From: Akkermansiaceae bacterium
Lineage (GTDB): Bacteria; Verrucomicrobiota; Verrucomicrobiia; Verrucomicrobiales; Akkermansiaceae
Direction of reading: 5' to 3'
NCBI GenBank assembly: GCA_015062005.1
Contig: SUVL01000004.1
Location: 1 to 64,000 of the forward strand
DNA: 64,000 bases
The position numbers and the translations under genes are program-made. Of the stretch, positions 46,308 through 54,496 are shown in pieces. The notes under the pieces were generated by a model. That model was not told where the DNA came from, ran no database searches, and was given only the letters and a program-made list of their open reading frames with translations. Each line of letters opens with the position of its first letter. Within the stretch, counting starts at the first letter, position 1.

Positions 46308-46842
46308 ATTTGTTAGCATTAGGATTTCCTGGCAGCAAGGTAAGAATAAACAGAAACAGCGAAAGAAGGGAAAGAGGTAAATCCGCATAACGAAACCATT
46401 GTTCCATGTGGAACATTGTTTCACTGAAAACGTATTTGAAATCTGCTTCCTCCATAGCAAATTGCGTTGCATAAAATACGCCTACACCGAAAAGTAGAGC
46501 TACTAGCAGGTAGTGTAAAATAATCCAAAAAGCACTCCAACCAACGTCATGTAAGCGACGCACGTAGACAGAAAGCAGGGGTGTAGCTACATAAAGAGTT
46601 AAGCCTAAATTAATTATAAGAAAAAGAATGAAAACAGGTGCGTATGAAACAAGGAGAAAAGGTACAGGAATAAGAGTGATGAGTGTACCTATGATAGTAG
46701 CAGACCAGTATTCCATGCGTCCTGCCCTGCCGGTCATTCGGGCATAATTCTCCTTTCTGAGGCATTTTATGAACTCTGCCCAGGCTTGGGCAAGGAGTGT
46801 ATCACGTGGAACAGGTGGAAGATTATCAGTGGCAGTACTCAT
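46291..46842 (-). CDS. DUF805 membrane protein
   Basis: The 183-residue inner-membrane protein has the DUF805 signatures: GRAGRMEYWSATI (about 38-50), VRRLHDVGWSAFW (about 93-105) and the terminal GNPNANKYG. Four transmembrane segments are visible. It is the shortest of three consecutive DUF805 paralogues and lacks the zinc ribbon of the other two. Its ATG overlaps the stop of the preceding gene by four bases, and its end overlaps miaA. Two parS-like sites are inside it, reading FHMEQ and VPRDT. The molecular role of DUF805 is not known. Confidence 0.88.
   Translation of the reverse strand: MSTATDNLPPVPRDTLLAQAWAEFIKCLRKENYARMTGRAGRMEYWSATIIGTLITLIPVPFLLVSYAPVFILFLIINLGLTLYVATPLLSVYVRRLHDVGWSAFWIILHYLLVALLFGVGVFYATQFAMEEADFKYVFSETMFHMEQWFRYADLPLSLLSLFLFILTLLPGNPNANKYGDKV
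46400..46415. promoter_or_regulatory. parS-like site 2 (one change)
   Basis: TGTTCCATGTGGAACA differs from the palindrome by one central base. It lies inside the first DUF805 gene, in a frame reading FHMEQ. Confidence 0.7.
46798..46813. promoter_or_regulatory. parS-like site 3 (two changes)
   Basis: TGTATCACGTGGAACA keeps the CACGTG core and the right half-site. It is inside the N-terminal coding region of the same DUF805 gene, reading VPRDT. Confidence 0.55.
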
Positions 46843-47642
46843 GAGAATGAAAAGTATTTTCGGCTGAATCCATACTTGTTTATGCCTTTATCACTGTCGA
46901 TGAATGCCGCAATGAGGAGGAAGAAATTGAGACAAGCACCAATTCCTGAAAGGACAAATAGAGCTGTGCCGTAGAAAGATGCCGCATCTACCAAGTCAGA
47001 ATTAAAAAGAGCATCTACTGATTCCTCAATCCGCTCATCAGAGTACGGATAAAGATACTCGCTATCACAACTGATCATATACTCATCACTTACGATGCAT
47101 GTACGCTCGTCAAACCATATCGCATCTCTAACGAGTGTGGAAAACTCAATGTAGGCAAAGGCAATCGGTATCGAAAAGAATGCCATCTGAAGAGAATCAA
47201 GCACAAAAGACAATGCAGACCACTTACCACTCACACCAAAATCATGCAATCTCCTTGCTGTTAAGAATACGCCGGGGACAATGACCAAGAGAACAATCAA
47301 TAGCTGCAGCGCCATGAAAAGAAGAAATCCTGCTGACGAGAGAAAGGAATCAAGGACATGGATATAGAAAAATAGCAGCGTCAATGAAGTCAGACACGCA
47401 AAGAAGGAGCTGATGATGATATAACTCCAAAACTCCTTACGCGTTGCCCTGCCCTGCCAGGTAAATAAGCGGTGCAAAAATGTGAAAGTAAAATGACTCC
47501 ATATCGAGTTTCCTTCAGGGCGCAACCTTCTGCCGCAATGTGGGCAGTCCAGAGGCAATTGATTGTTCTGAACCTGAAAGAAATTCCCGCATAAATCACA
47601 AGGAACTTCTTTTCCCGGTACATCAGGCAAGGGATATTCCAT
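46839..47642 (-). CDS. Zinc-ribbon DUF805 membrane protein
   Basis: The 267-residue protein has an N-terminal zinc ribbon with two Cys pairs (CDLC at 15-18, CPHC at 33-36). A DUF805 domain follows: WQGRATRKEFWSY (about 62-74), ARRLHDFGVSGKW and the terminal SDKGINKYG. An acidic, soluble insertion (about 185-225, with YLYPYSDERIEES) separates the last two membrane segments and is absent from the neighbours. The start lies two bases past the stop of the preceding gene. It is the middle member of the DUF805-miaA operon. Confidence 0.85.
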   Translation of the reverse strand: MEYPLPDVPGKEVPCDLCGNFFQVQNNQLPLDCPHCGRRLRPEGNSIWSHFTFTFLHRLFTWQGRATRKEFWSYIIISSFFACLTSLTLLFFYIHVLDSFLSSAGFLLFMALQLLIVLLVIVPGVFLTARRLHDFGVSGKWSALSFVLDSLQMAFFSIPIAFAYIEFSTLVRDAIWFDERTCIVSDEYMISCDSEYLYPYSDERIEESVDALFNSDLVDAASFYGTALFVLSGIGACLNFFLLIAAFIDSDKGINKYGFSRKYFSFS

Positions 47643-47644
47643 AC

Positions 47645-48535
47645 TCAGCCTTTGGGATAAATTGTAGATGGACCGTATTTATTTGCACCTTTCTGACTGG
47701 GTAAAAGTGTAGCAACAAATAAGTAAATACTAACAGCGCCAAAAATGAGCATATTGGCAAGTAAAGACAAGAGCGCAAAAGCGATATTACTGGAAATGAC
47801 ACCCTCTGTAGAAATAATTTCTTCACCTGATAATGCAGCTACATAGATAAACCAGACGGTACTTCCCACAAATGCAAGATAAGAAACAACACCGAATATT
47901 ACAGAAAAAGCTGAGCGACCCGTATCATGCAAACGGCGCACACTGACCGAAAGAAATGGAAAAACAAGTGCCAATACAAACACGATTTGCGCACCTACTA
48001 TGACTGCTACTGTTCCATTTTGAAAATAGGATGAGAAAGCCTCACCAAGTACTGATAAATCACCCGATTCTTGCGCAGACATCAGTTTCTCGTTAATTTC
48101 CGACGGCATCAAGACATTACCCGCAATATTCACAACTTGGTAGAACACATAATAGAAAAGGTAAAATCCCCAGAATTCAGTGCGTGTAGCCCTGCCCTTC
48201 CAATTAAACGAATTTTTCAGCGCATATACGAATGCCCACCAGAGACCCTTGGTATGCCCATGAATACCCCGACCACAATCCGGACAGTTTTCCGGAACTT
48301 GCTGGCCTGTCAACTCATTATGGCAGTGTGGACAGTTTCCAATTGCATTGTTCCATGTGGAACAATCATTACCCACCTTATCTAACAACTCCGAAAAGGG
48401 TTTCCAACTCGAATCGCCAGCTACAGCAGCCAAGGTAGAATCATTAATCAATCCAGAGTGCAAAAAGGAAAGCATCTCCTCTTTGCTATAGGGTCCTTGT
48501 AATTCTTTTGCTAAATTCAGATAATAATATTTCAT
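47645..48535 (-). CDS. GYF_2, zinc-ribbon and DUF805 membrane protein
   Basis: The 296-residue protein has three parts. An N-terminal GYF_2 domain (1-58) runs from MKYYYLNLAKELQGPYSKEE to SSWKPFSELL. A zinc ribbon follows with CPHC and CPDC (about 70-90). The DUF805 domain has WKGRATRTEFWGF, VRRLHDTGRSAF and QKGANKYG. GYF_2 domains are thought to bind proline-rich peptides. The start at 48535 is chosen because the alternative at 48577 lies on the -35 element of the promoter (TTGACT-17-CATAAT, 48549-48577). It heads an operon of four genes ending in miaA. A parS-like site inside it reads CSTWNN. Confidence 0.85.
   Translation of the reverse strand: MKYYYLNLAKELQGPYSKEEMLSFLHSGLINDSTLAAVAGDSSWKPFSELLDKVGNDCSTWNNAIGNCPHCHNELTGQQVPENCPDCGRGIHGHTKGLWWAFVYALKNSFNWKGRATRTEFWGFYLFYYVFYQVVNIAGNVLMPSEINEKLMSAQESGDLSVLGEAFSSYFQNGTVAVIVGAQIVFVLALVFPFLSVSVRRLHDTGRSAFSVIFGVVSYLAFVGSTVWFIYVAALSGEEIISTEGVISSNIAFALLSLLANMLIFGAVSIYLFVATLLPSQKGANKYGPSTIYPKG
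48350..48365. promoter_or_regulatory. parS-like site 4 (one change)
   Basis: TGTTCCATGTGGAACA lies inside the GYF_2-DUF805 gene, where the frame reads CSTWNN. Confidence 0.7.
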
Positions 48536-48548
48536 GGGCTGTGCGTCT

Positions 48549-48618
48549 ATTATGCATCCTATCTCACGCTTAGTCAAGGATAGAATTGACTTGAATATAT
48601 TCCATTTAATGATATAAT
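48549..48618. promoter_or_regulatory. Divergent promoters for the DUF805-miaA operon and the glycosyltransferase
   Basis: Minus strand: TTGACT (48572-48577), 17 bases, CATAAT (48549-48554). Plus strand: TTGAAT (48591-48596), 16 bases, TATAAT (48613-48618). The -10 elements end 13 and 10 bases before the respective start codons. Confidence 0.65.
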
Positions 48619-48628
48619 CACCCAGGAC

Positions 48629-49645
48629 ATGAAGACCCTACCATCGATCAGCATCCTTGTTATGAGTTACAACCAGGAAGCCTACATAGCAGACTGTGTT
48701 GACTCTGTTTTAAGCCAGGAATATGATGGCGAGTTGGAGTTCATTTTCTGCGATGATAACTCTTCAGATTCAACATTTAGTATCATTCAGGAGAAAGTAC
48801 GTCAGTACACCGGAACACGCAGAATTGTAGCTCATAAGTGCCCTGAAAACGGTCGAGTCGCCGTTAATATGAATACAGCCGTAAGTCTTTCTCAAAATGA
48901 CTGGTTAATGCGTGTTGATGGTGACGATATATTGCATCCCGACCGGACCAGGCTCAGCGCTCTAGCTATTATGAACGACGCTGATGCTGTAGCCGTAAGC
49001 GGTCAATTAAAGGAATTTTCCAGCACGCCCACACCTATCAAGAATCCGAGCGATTCGGATGTAGTTTTCAAAAGTTATCATCATCGACAGTTCACAGATA
49101 GAACGAAACCAGATAAACTTGAATGGTGGGGTGGAGTAATGACCATGTCGCGGCGGATATTTACAGAATTTGGCAATATGCCAGCAGAATGCGATGTGCT
49201 CGATGATACAATGTTTGGCGTAAGGAGCCTGATGTTAGGAAATATTGTTATTATCGAGAATGCTGTTCTGCTTTACTACCGCAGGCACTCGACCAATGTT
49301 TCTTCTGCTGTCAATCATGATGCTTCCCTGAGCATCCGCCAATTAATTAGAAGTGACTTAGCATCAAGAGATTATTACAAGCGTGGAGTACATTGCCATC
49401 AGCCTATACTGGCAGAGCTTCAAACGCATTCCACCCTGTATCCCGAATATTCTACACTTTACCGTTATTTTAAATTCCTGTTCAGCGAGCTGCAGAGACA
49501 AGCGTTTTTCTGGGAAAAATCATGGAATGAACGCATAGCTGATGCTCACATAAGCGGACCTTTCTGGAAGAAAATTCCATGGGCATTGAAAGTTATGTGT
49601 CCATTTACCTACGCCCTTGCTGCAAAATTGATGAAAAAATCCTGA
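48629..49645 (+). CDS. Family 2 glycosyltransferase
   Basis: The 338-residue protein is a GT-A fold enzyme that transfers a sugar from a nucleotide donor. It starts SISILVMSYNQEAYI (6-20), followed by EFIFCDDNSSDST (37-49) and the metal-binding DGD at 97-99 in MRVDGDDILHPDR. The ECDVLDDTMFGVRSLMLG segment (about 188-205) supplies the usual ED-like acceptor-side acidic residues. No transmembrane helix is seen, so it is probably cytoplasmic or membrane-associated through its basic C-terminus. It stands alone, with its own promoter and no polysaccharide cluster around it; the product cannot be named. Confidence 0.88.
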   Translation: MKTLPSISILVMSYNQEAYIADCVDSVLSQEYDGELEFIFCDDNSSDSTFSIIQEKVRQYTGTRRIVAHKCPENGRVAVNMNTAVSLSQNDWLMRVDGDDILHPDRTRLSALAIMNDADAVAVSGQLKEFSSTPTPIKNPSDSDVVFKSYHHRQFTDRTKPDKLEWWGGVMTMSRRIFTEFGNMPAECDVLDDTMFGVRSLMLGNIVIIENAVLLYYRRHSTNVSSAVNHDASLSIRQLIRSDLASRDYYKRGVHCHQPILAELQTHSTLYPEYSTLYRYFKFLFSELQRQAFFWEKSWNERIADAHISGPFWKKIPWALKVMCPFTYALAAKLMKKS

Positions 49646-49665
49646 TTTCAAACGAAATCAGGATT
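49638..49665 (-). terminator. Terminator of the minus-strand RNA
   Basis: AATCCTGATTTC pairs with GAAATCAGGATT, followed on the minus strand by TTTTTTC. It overlaps the stop codon of the plus-strand glycosyltransferase gene. Confidence 0.85.
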
Positions 49666-49856
49666 CCTTCATATAAGATTAACCGCTGTGCCGTCAGTGG
49701 TGAAAGAGCCACGTTCCCTGTAATCAGGTGGGTGCGGAGCCTGGGTCGTCTGAGGTATCCATTGGACGGAACATAATACCCATTTAAGCTTGGTGCCCCA
49801 TGTAGTTCTATAACGGTCCGGGCCTGTGAAACCACGCGTCACGAACACAGCAGCTG
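49638..49856 (-). ncRNA. ssrS: Structured small RNA, 6S RNA candidate
   Basis: This is a complete transcription unit with no ORF. A promoter TTGAAA-17-TATATA (49863-49891) puts the start near 49856. An 11-12 bp hairpin at 49638-49665 followed by six T on the minus strand ends it. The 5' region GCTGTG pairs with CACAGC near the 3' end, extended outward by wobble pairs and inward by TCGT/ACGG and TGGT/ACCA. An unpaired centre follows, then an apical arm with GGGGC/GCTCC and GGTAT/ATACC. The 5' part (TGTGTTCGTGACGCG...) resembles 6S RNA of E. coli (GATGTTCGCAAGCG...). 6S mimics an open promoter and binds RNA polymerase. The transcript is strongly supported; the 6S name less so. Confidence 0.6.
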
Positions 49857-49862
49857 AGTATG

Positions 49863-49891
49863 TATATAGCACAATAGTGCAGAATTTTCAA
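49863..49891 (-). promoter_or_regulatory. Promoter of the minus-strand RNA
   Basis: The -35 TTGAAA (49886-49891), 17-base spacer and -10 TATATA (49863-49868) are near consensus. Confidence 0.75.
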
Positions 49892-49910
49892 GAATTTTTG
49901 CCAACAAAAT

Positions 49911-49926
49911 TGTTCCACGTGGAACA
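49911..49926. promoter_or_regulatory. parS-like site 5 (perfect)
   Basis: TGTTCCACGTGGAACA lies in the intergenic region between the small-RNA promoter and the argS promoter. Confidence 0.85.
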
Positions 49927-49957
49927 GTAGAAACACATTTCAACACGCTTGAAAACA

Positions 49958-49986
49958 TTGACAAATAAAGGAAAAACGTGTAGAAT
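49958..49986 (+). promoter_or_regulatory. Promoter of argS
   Basis: TTGACA (49958-49963), 17 bases, TAGAAT (49981-49986): almost perfect consensus. The -10 ends ten bases before the ATG at 49997. Confidence 0.8.
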
Positions 49987-49996
49987 GCGCGCGGAC

Positions 49997-51751
49997 ATGA
50001 CTATACCCACGCTACTTTCAGAGCAGTTAACCGCAGTGTTGCGTTCCATACTTGGAGAGGCACTGCCAACCGAATTTAAAGCATCCGTAACTCCCTCACA
50101 GGATTTACGCTTTGGCGACTACCAGAGCAATGCGGCCATGATGCTGGCGAAACAGGCCAAAATGAATCCGCGTGCTCTTGCCACCCAGGTTATTGAAAAT
50201 TTCGGCGATTCTGAAATTGCAACGCTTGAAATTGCAGGACCAGGATTCATCAATTTCCGCGTGAAATCAGAATATTTTGCGGCACGCACAGCCGCCATGC
50301 TGACCGATGAGCGTCTTGGCGTGGCTCTTGTATCTCAGCCTAAAACCATCGTCATTGATTTTTCGGCACCGAATGTCGCCAAACCCATGCATGTCGGTCA
50401 CATTCGTTCCACCATTATTGGTGATACCCTTGGACGACTTGCCCGTTTCATGGGACACAAGGTTATCACTGACAACCACATCGGCGACTGGGGTACACAG
50501 TTCGGTATGATTCTCTGGGGTTGGAAGAATATCCTGGACCAGAACGAACTGGAAAAAGACCCGATTGAAGCACTTCTGAATGTATATAAGGAAGTCAATT
50601 CGCGCTGCAAAGAAGACGAGACACTGCTTCCGCTCTGCAAGGAGGAGCTTGTGAAGCTCCAGAGCGGTGATGCCGAGAATCTTGAAATCTGGCAGAAGTG
50701 CATAGCAGTCACTAAAATTGGTCTGGAAAAGATTTACTCCCAGCTGGATATCACCTTCGATTACTGGTTAGGCGAAAGTGCTTATAATGATGCACTTGCG
50801 CCACTTGTAGAAGATTTGATAGGGAAGGGGATAGCCCGTGAAAGCGATGGTGCAATCTGCGTCTTCTCCGATGGTTTCCACAAGCCACAGAATGATCCAT
50901 TCCTGGTACAGAAGGATGGTGAGTGGTGCCCTGTGCCCGCTATCATCCGCAAGGCCGATGGCGGTTTCCTTTATGCCACTACCGACCTGGCCACACTAGA
51001 CTACCGCTCTGAAAACTTCAAGGCTGATGCCATCTGGTACGTCGTAGGTGCGCCGCAAGAGAAACATTTTAAGCAAATTTTTGATATCGAGCGCATGCGC
51101 GGTATCACCGGCGACTTCCGCCATGTGGCATTCGGCTCTATTCTTGGCAAGGATCGCCGGCCATTCAAGACTCGTTCCGGCGACACCGTTAGCTTGCAGG
51201 ACGTTATTGATGAAGCAGTTACGCGAGCCACAGCAGTGGTCGAAGCCAAGAGTCCCGATATGCCGGCAGAGGAAAAGACAGCGGTTGCCCAGGCAGTCGG
51301 TATCGGTGCCATCAAGTTTGCTGAGCTTTCCCAGAATCGCATGAGCGACTACATTTTCGACTGGGAAAAGATGCTCGCACTCACTGGCGACACAGCTCCC
51401 TACCTGCAGAACTCCTACGTGCGCGTACGCTCCATCTTCCGCAAGATTGATGGTGAATTTGTAGCACCCAAATCATTGACTATCAGCGAAAACGCTGAAA
51501 TCAACCTGGCTCGTCTCCTTGTTCGCTTCGGTGAAGTTGTACCTTCTACGCTTGATGACTGCCGTCCGAACCTTCTGGCCGCATACCTCTATGAACTGGC
51601 CAAGGCCTTCCACAGTTTCTATGAAGCCTGCCCGGTGCTGAAGAGCGAAGGAGAGGTTCGCGAAACGCGTCTGGCACTTTGCGACCTCACTGCCAAGGTA
51701 CTGAAGAAGGGCATGGGACTCTTCGGTATTAACATGCCTGAACGCATGTAA
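49997..51751 (+). CDS. argS: Arginyl-tRNA synthetase
   Basis: This class I synthetase charges tRNA-Arg. From MTIPTLLSEQL it is 584 residues, a normal ArgS length. The N-terminal Add-1 domain is present (RFGDYQSNAAMMLAK, then GPGFINFRV). The HIGH signature is HVGH at 132-135 in SAPNVAKPMHVGHIRST, the most typical ArgS segment. The C-terminal DALR domain contains LARLLVRFGEVV and the family ends with MP(E)RM. The start upstream at 49949 would lie on the promoter. A TPR gene overlaps its stop (TAATG) and is probably translationally coupled. Confidence 0.96.
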   Translation: MTIPTLLSEQLTAVLRSILGEALPTEFKASVTPSQDLRFGDYQSNAAMMLAKQAKMNPRALATQVIENFGDSEIATLEIAGPGFINFRVKSEYFAARTAAMLTDERLGVALVSQPKTIVIDFSAPNVAKPMHVGHIRSTIIGDTLGRLARFMGHKVITDNHIGDWGTQFGMILWGWKNILDQNELEKDPIEALLNVYKEVNSRCKEDETLLPLCKEELVKLQSGDAENLEIWQKCIAVTKIGLEKIYSQLDITFDYWLGESAYNDALAPLVEDLIGKGIARESDGAICVFSDGFHKPQNDPFLVQKDGEWCPVPAIIRKADGGFLYATTDLATLDYRSENFKADAIWYVVGAPQEKHFKQIFDIERMRGITGDFRHVAFGSILGKDRRPFKTRSGDTVSLQDVIDEAVTRATAVVEAKSPDMPAEEKTAVAQAVGIGAIKFAELSQNRMSDYIFDWEKMLALTGDTAPYLQNSYVRVRSIFRKIDGEFVAPKSLTISENAEINLARLLVRFGEVVPSTLDDCRPNLLAAYLYELAKAFHSFYEACPVLKSEGEVRETRLALCDLTAKVLKKGMGLFGINMPERM

Positions 51752-53130
51752 TGACACCCCGTATGAAACCCTCTTTTTCCATCCTCTGCCTGGCTATTGC
51801 AATGCATTGCTGGGCAGAGGATAACACTTTACACAGTTCAGCAATTTCCGACACCCGGAAACCTGTTTTGCAAGTGCTGATCAGCAGCGACTCAGAGGAC
51901 GCCGCACTGCATGTGAATCTGGGGCTTCAGCACTGCCTTTTAAATTATCAGGAAAAAGCCCGCTACCATTTCAAAAAGGCAGTTGAAGCAGATGACCAGT
52001 GCCTGCTGGCTCACGTCGGTATGCTCATGGTATATCCCAGTGGCAGCACCGGATACAAGCAACATCTTGCGCATGTCAATGCCTTGTCCGAAACTGCTGT
52101 GCTGACTCCCGTTGAGGAATGGTATTTCGCTACATTCCTTCAGTACATCTCCGGTGATATATACGGGACAGCTGCTGCTTTCCGCCAAAGAGCAGCCACA
52201 TACCGCCGCGACACCTCGGCCGCCTGCTGGGATATCCTCCTCAACCACTATGCTGCGGAGCAGGGGGCTGATATCATCGAACGAGCTAATGCCCTGGTCA
52301 GCCGCTACCCCGAGCACGCCCTTGTCCATTATTGCCGGGCACTGCTGGATGAGTACTCCTCAGAACCCTCGCAGGAAGCCCTCACAAGCGCCAGAAAAGC
52401 TGTGGAACTACTTCCGGGTAATCCTGCCGCACACCAGCTTCTGGGGCACCTTCTGCGACGTTCTGGCAAGCTTGAGAACGCTATCAATGAATTTCAGAAA
52501 GCGAGGCAATGCGCTGCGTCAGACCTCCGCCTCATCCCGGAATCCGATGCCGCATGCTATCGACTCGCAGCCCTGTCAGAAATTAGTGCCAACTGGAGCG
52601 CCGGACGCAAAATTGACGCATTGCGCCAATGCCATGCCCTCAGTAAGCAAATCAGCACTGACGGGGCAGGGGAGGGGAGTATGCTGATGCAGTGGGAAGC
52701 GCGCACGCTTCCCTTGAGACTCCTCGTACTGCAACCAACAGCTCCAGCCGGAGCCGCCATCAATGCCGCTGCTCAAGCCTGCAATGCTCCTTCCGGCACT
52801 CCAATCAAGCATGTGGAGGATTGCCTTATTGCCGCAATACGAACCCGTTCGCTGGCTGATTCCGGACGCTACAATACCGCAACACAGACGCTCTCCAAGG
52901 CTGAAGAGCAACTGGCTGAACTCAGGAAATGTCATGATGAAATGACCAGGAAGGGTGGCTTGCTTCTGACCTGTTACCGCCGGGCAGTGCAGGCCTGCAC
53001 CGGAGCTATCATCCGCGCCCGGCTTGCTCTTTATACCGACAGTGCTGATATATGGCAACCCCATCTCAATGAGCTCCTGGCCCAGCCTGAACCGCGCCTT
53101 ATGCCACCTGTCTTGCCTGAAATCAAGTAA
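51751..53130 (+). CDS. Secreted TPR-repeat protein of unknown function
   Basis: The 459-residue protein starts with a short signal-like segment (PSFSILCLAIAMHCWAED). It then has helical pairs of TPR type: AALHVNLGLQHCLLNYQEKA (about 51-70), SARKAVELLPGNPAAHQLLG and GKLENAINEFQKARQ (about 230-250). The C-terminal third is Ala-rich and helical. TPR proteins are scaffolds; no enzyme motif is visible. The ATG overlaps the argS stop, although nothing links it to tRNA charging. The gene ends ten bases before a parS palindrome that may double as its terminator. Confidence 0.8.
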   Translation: MTPRMKPSFSILCLAIAMHCWAEDNTLHSSAISDTRKPVLQVLISSDSEDAALHVNLGLQHCLLNYQEKARYHFKKAVEADDQCLLAHVGMLMVYPSGSTGYKQHLAHVNALSETAVLTPVEEWYFATFLQYISGDIYGTAAAFRQRAATYRRDTSAACWDILLNHYAAEQGADIIERANALVSRYPEHALVHYCRALLDEYSSEPSQEALTSARKAVELLPGNPAAHQLLGHLLRRSGKLENAINEFQKARQCAASDLRLIPESDAACYRLAALSEISANWSAGRKIDALRQCHALSKQISTDGAGEGSMLMQWEARTLPLRLLVLQPTAPAGAAINAAAQACNAPSGTPIKHVEDCLIAAIRTRSLADSGRYNTATQTLSKAEEQLAELRKCHDEMTRKGGLLLTCYRRAVQACTGAIIRARLALYTDSADIWQPHLNELLAQPEPRLMPPVLPEIK

Positions 53131-53133
53131 TAC

Positions 53134-53168
53134 AAGGGATGTTCCACGTGGAACATCCTTTATTTTTT
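53134..53168 (+). promoter_or_regulatory. parS-like site 6 (perfect) inside a terminator-like palindrome
   Basis: TGTTCCACGTGGAACA occupies 53140-53155. Its symmetry continues outwards by six more base pairs (one G-U) and is followed by TATTTTTT. As DNA it is a perfect parS; as RNA it would form a hairpin with a T-tract after the argS-TPR operon. Confidence 0.8.
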
Positions 53169-53177
53169 AAGGATTTC

Positions 53178-53206
53178 TTTACAAGGGAAGAACAATGTGG
53201 TAGATT
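53178..53206 (+). promoter_or_regulatory. Promoter of the lipoprotein pair
   Basis: TTTACA (53178-53183), 17 bases, TAGATT (53201-53206), six bases before the ATG at 53213, so the transcript is expected to be leaderless. Confidence 0.6.
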
Positions 53207-53212
53207 AAGCGT

Positions 53213-53833
53213 ATGACGGTTCGTCACTTCATTCGGAGCATACTTCTCAGCACTAGCGTGATTCTCAGCTCGTGTGCTTACATGCAGACGCACAAAAACA
53301 TAGAGGAGGGTTACCGGCAGCGCAGCGGGTATCAACTCACACCTGAGCTGGAACTTTACCAGGCAGGTGGCCGTTACTATCTGGCTGCCGACAAGCAGGC
53401 ATATCGCAAGGATTATCCTGCCATCTATGATTCCATTTTTCTGAAGGGAAAGAACGAGCCGACGCTCATCATGATTGGTCAGGATTCCACGAAGGTTTAC
53501 CGCAGCATTTCCAGCGGCACCGCCCAGGTCCTGCAAATGGAAAATGGATACGCAGATCTGACCGTGCTGAGCGATGAACTGAAGAGCAGTTCTGGCGAAT
53601 GGATGACATCCCTTCCAGCCAATTCACGGCGCTGCAAGACGAGGGCCGAAATAACCGGCACCACAACTACGTGGTTGAACGAAGAGACACCGCAACCGGT
53701 TCCTGCCGGTATAAAGGCTCTCAGCATCATCGACCAGGTCGTCATCGACTGGCCGGGAACTATTCTGTACAACACGGCGATACCCATCATGGCGCCTTTT
53801 GTTTTCTTTCACGAATTTTTAAATGAAGAATAA
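53213..53833 (+). CDS. Putative lipoprotein, 206 residues
   Basis: The lipoprotein signal peptide ends in LSSC with the lipid-acceptor Cys21. The mature part has a KLYQAGGRYYLAADKQAY-like segment (ELYQAGGRYYLAA at about 47-59) that recalls LYRVNGQWYMGG in the next gene, so the two are distant paralogues. Near residues 170-200 the chain is hydrophobic (VIDWPGTILYNTAIPIMAPFVFF) and resembles the same part of the neighbour. No catalytic motif is seen. The two genes are six bases apart and form one operon starting from a leaderless-type promoter. Function unknown. Confidence 0.8.
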   Translation: MTVRHFIRSILLSTSVILSSCAYMQTHKNIEEGYRQRSGYQLTPELELYQAGGRYYLAADKQAYRKDYPAIYDSIFLKGKNEPTLIMIGQDSTKVYRSISSGTAQVLQMENGYADLTVLSDELKSSSGEWMTSLPANSRRCKTRAEITGTTTTWLNEETPQPVPAGIKALSIIDQVVIDWPGTILYNTAIPIMAPFVFFHEFLNEE

Positions 53834-53839
53834 GTTACA

Positions 53840-54496
53840 ATGAAGATGAAAAAAGTCATTCTTTCCGTATTGTGTGCCCTTTGTGCATTTCAATTGAGCT
53901 CCTGCAGTGTCCGCACACATGTTGCAGTGGCTGACCTGGGCCGAAGTGCAGATGCCATCCTGGTTCCTCTGGAGCAGCCTACGCTGTACCGCGTCAATGG
54001 CCAATGGTACATGGGCGGCATGATGGCCAATATAGAGCGTTACAACGCACCATCCATACGCCCCGAACAGTTACCCCCAGAGAGACGGCATCCGGAGCGC
54101 TACGTTCTGGGCAGCGATGATATGAAGGATGTCTATTGCGCCATACCGGATGATATGGCGGAAAGTATTCGCAAGGGTACCTACACCCATTCCCATGCCA
54201 TCAGCTTCATTAACAGGAAATGGGTCGGAAAACTGCCCGAGGGCAAAGTAGCGAAGGAACGAGTAAAGACCTCGGCGCCGGATTATTTCCGCGGCATGTC
54301 CAACCACCGCCTCATGCAGACAAGCAAGGGAACCTACCTGCTGGCCAAAATAGGTGAGTTCTCCGCTGATTTCGGTGCCATCTATGCATACCCGCTGGCA
54401 GGACTTTGTACCATCATCGTAGATGCCCCCCTGAGCTTCCTGTACAGCCCTCCTGCCCAGGATTCCAAAGTAGCCCAGCCTGAGGAAGTGGAATAA
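53840..54496 (+). CDS. Putative lipoprotein, 218 residues
   Basis: The signal peptide MKMKKVILSVLCALCAFQ ends in LSSC with Cys22. The mature protein shows LYRVNGQWYMGGM (about 49-61), followed by PPERRHPERYVLG, and a hydrophobic C-terminal stretch (FGAIYAYPLAGLCTIIVDAP) as in the preceding paralogue. It is the second gene of a two-gene operon. It is the last gene before the oriC candidate, which begins right after its stop codon. Function unknown. Confidence 0.8.
   Translation: MKMKKVILSVLCALCAFQLSSCSVRTHVAVADLGRSADAILVPLEQPTLYRVNGQWYMGGMMANIERYNAPSIRPEQLPPERRHPERYVLGSDDMKDVYCAIPDDMAESIRKGTYTHSHAISFINRKWVGKLPEGKVAKERVKTSAPDYFRGMSNHRLMQTSKGTYLLAKIGEFSADFGAIYAYPLAGLCTIIVDAPLSFLYSPPAQDSKVAQPEEVE

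Noticed and set aside
49949..49996. Upstream argS start codon (16 extra residues)
   Set aside because: The codons overlap the TTGACA and TAGAAT promoter elements; MTIPTLLSEQL at 49997 matches the family start.
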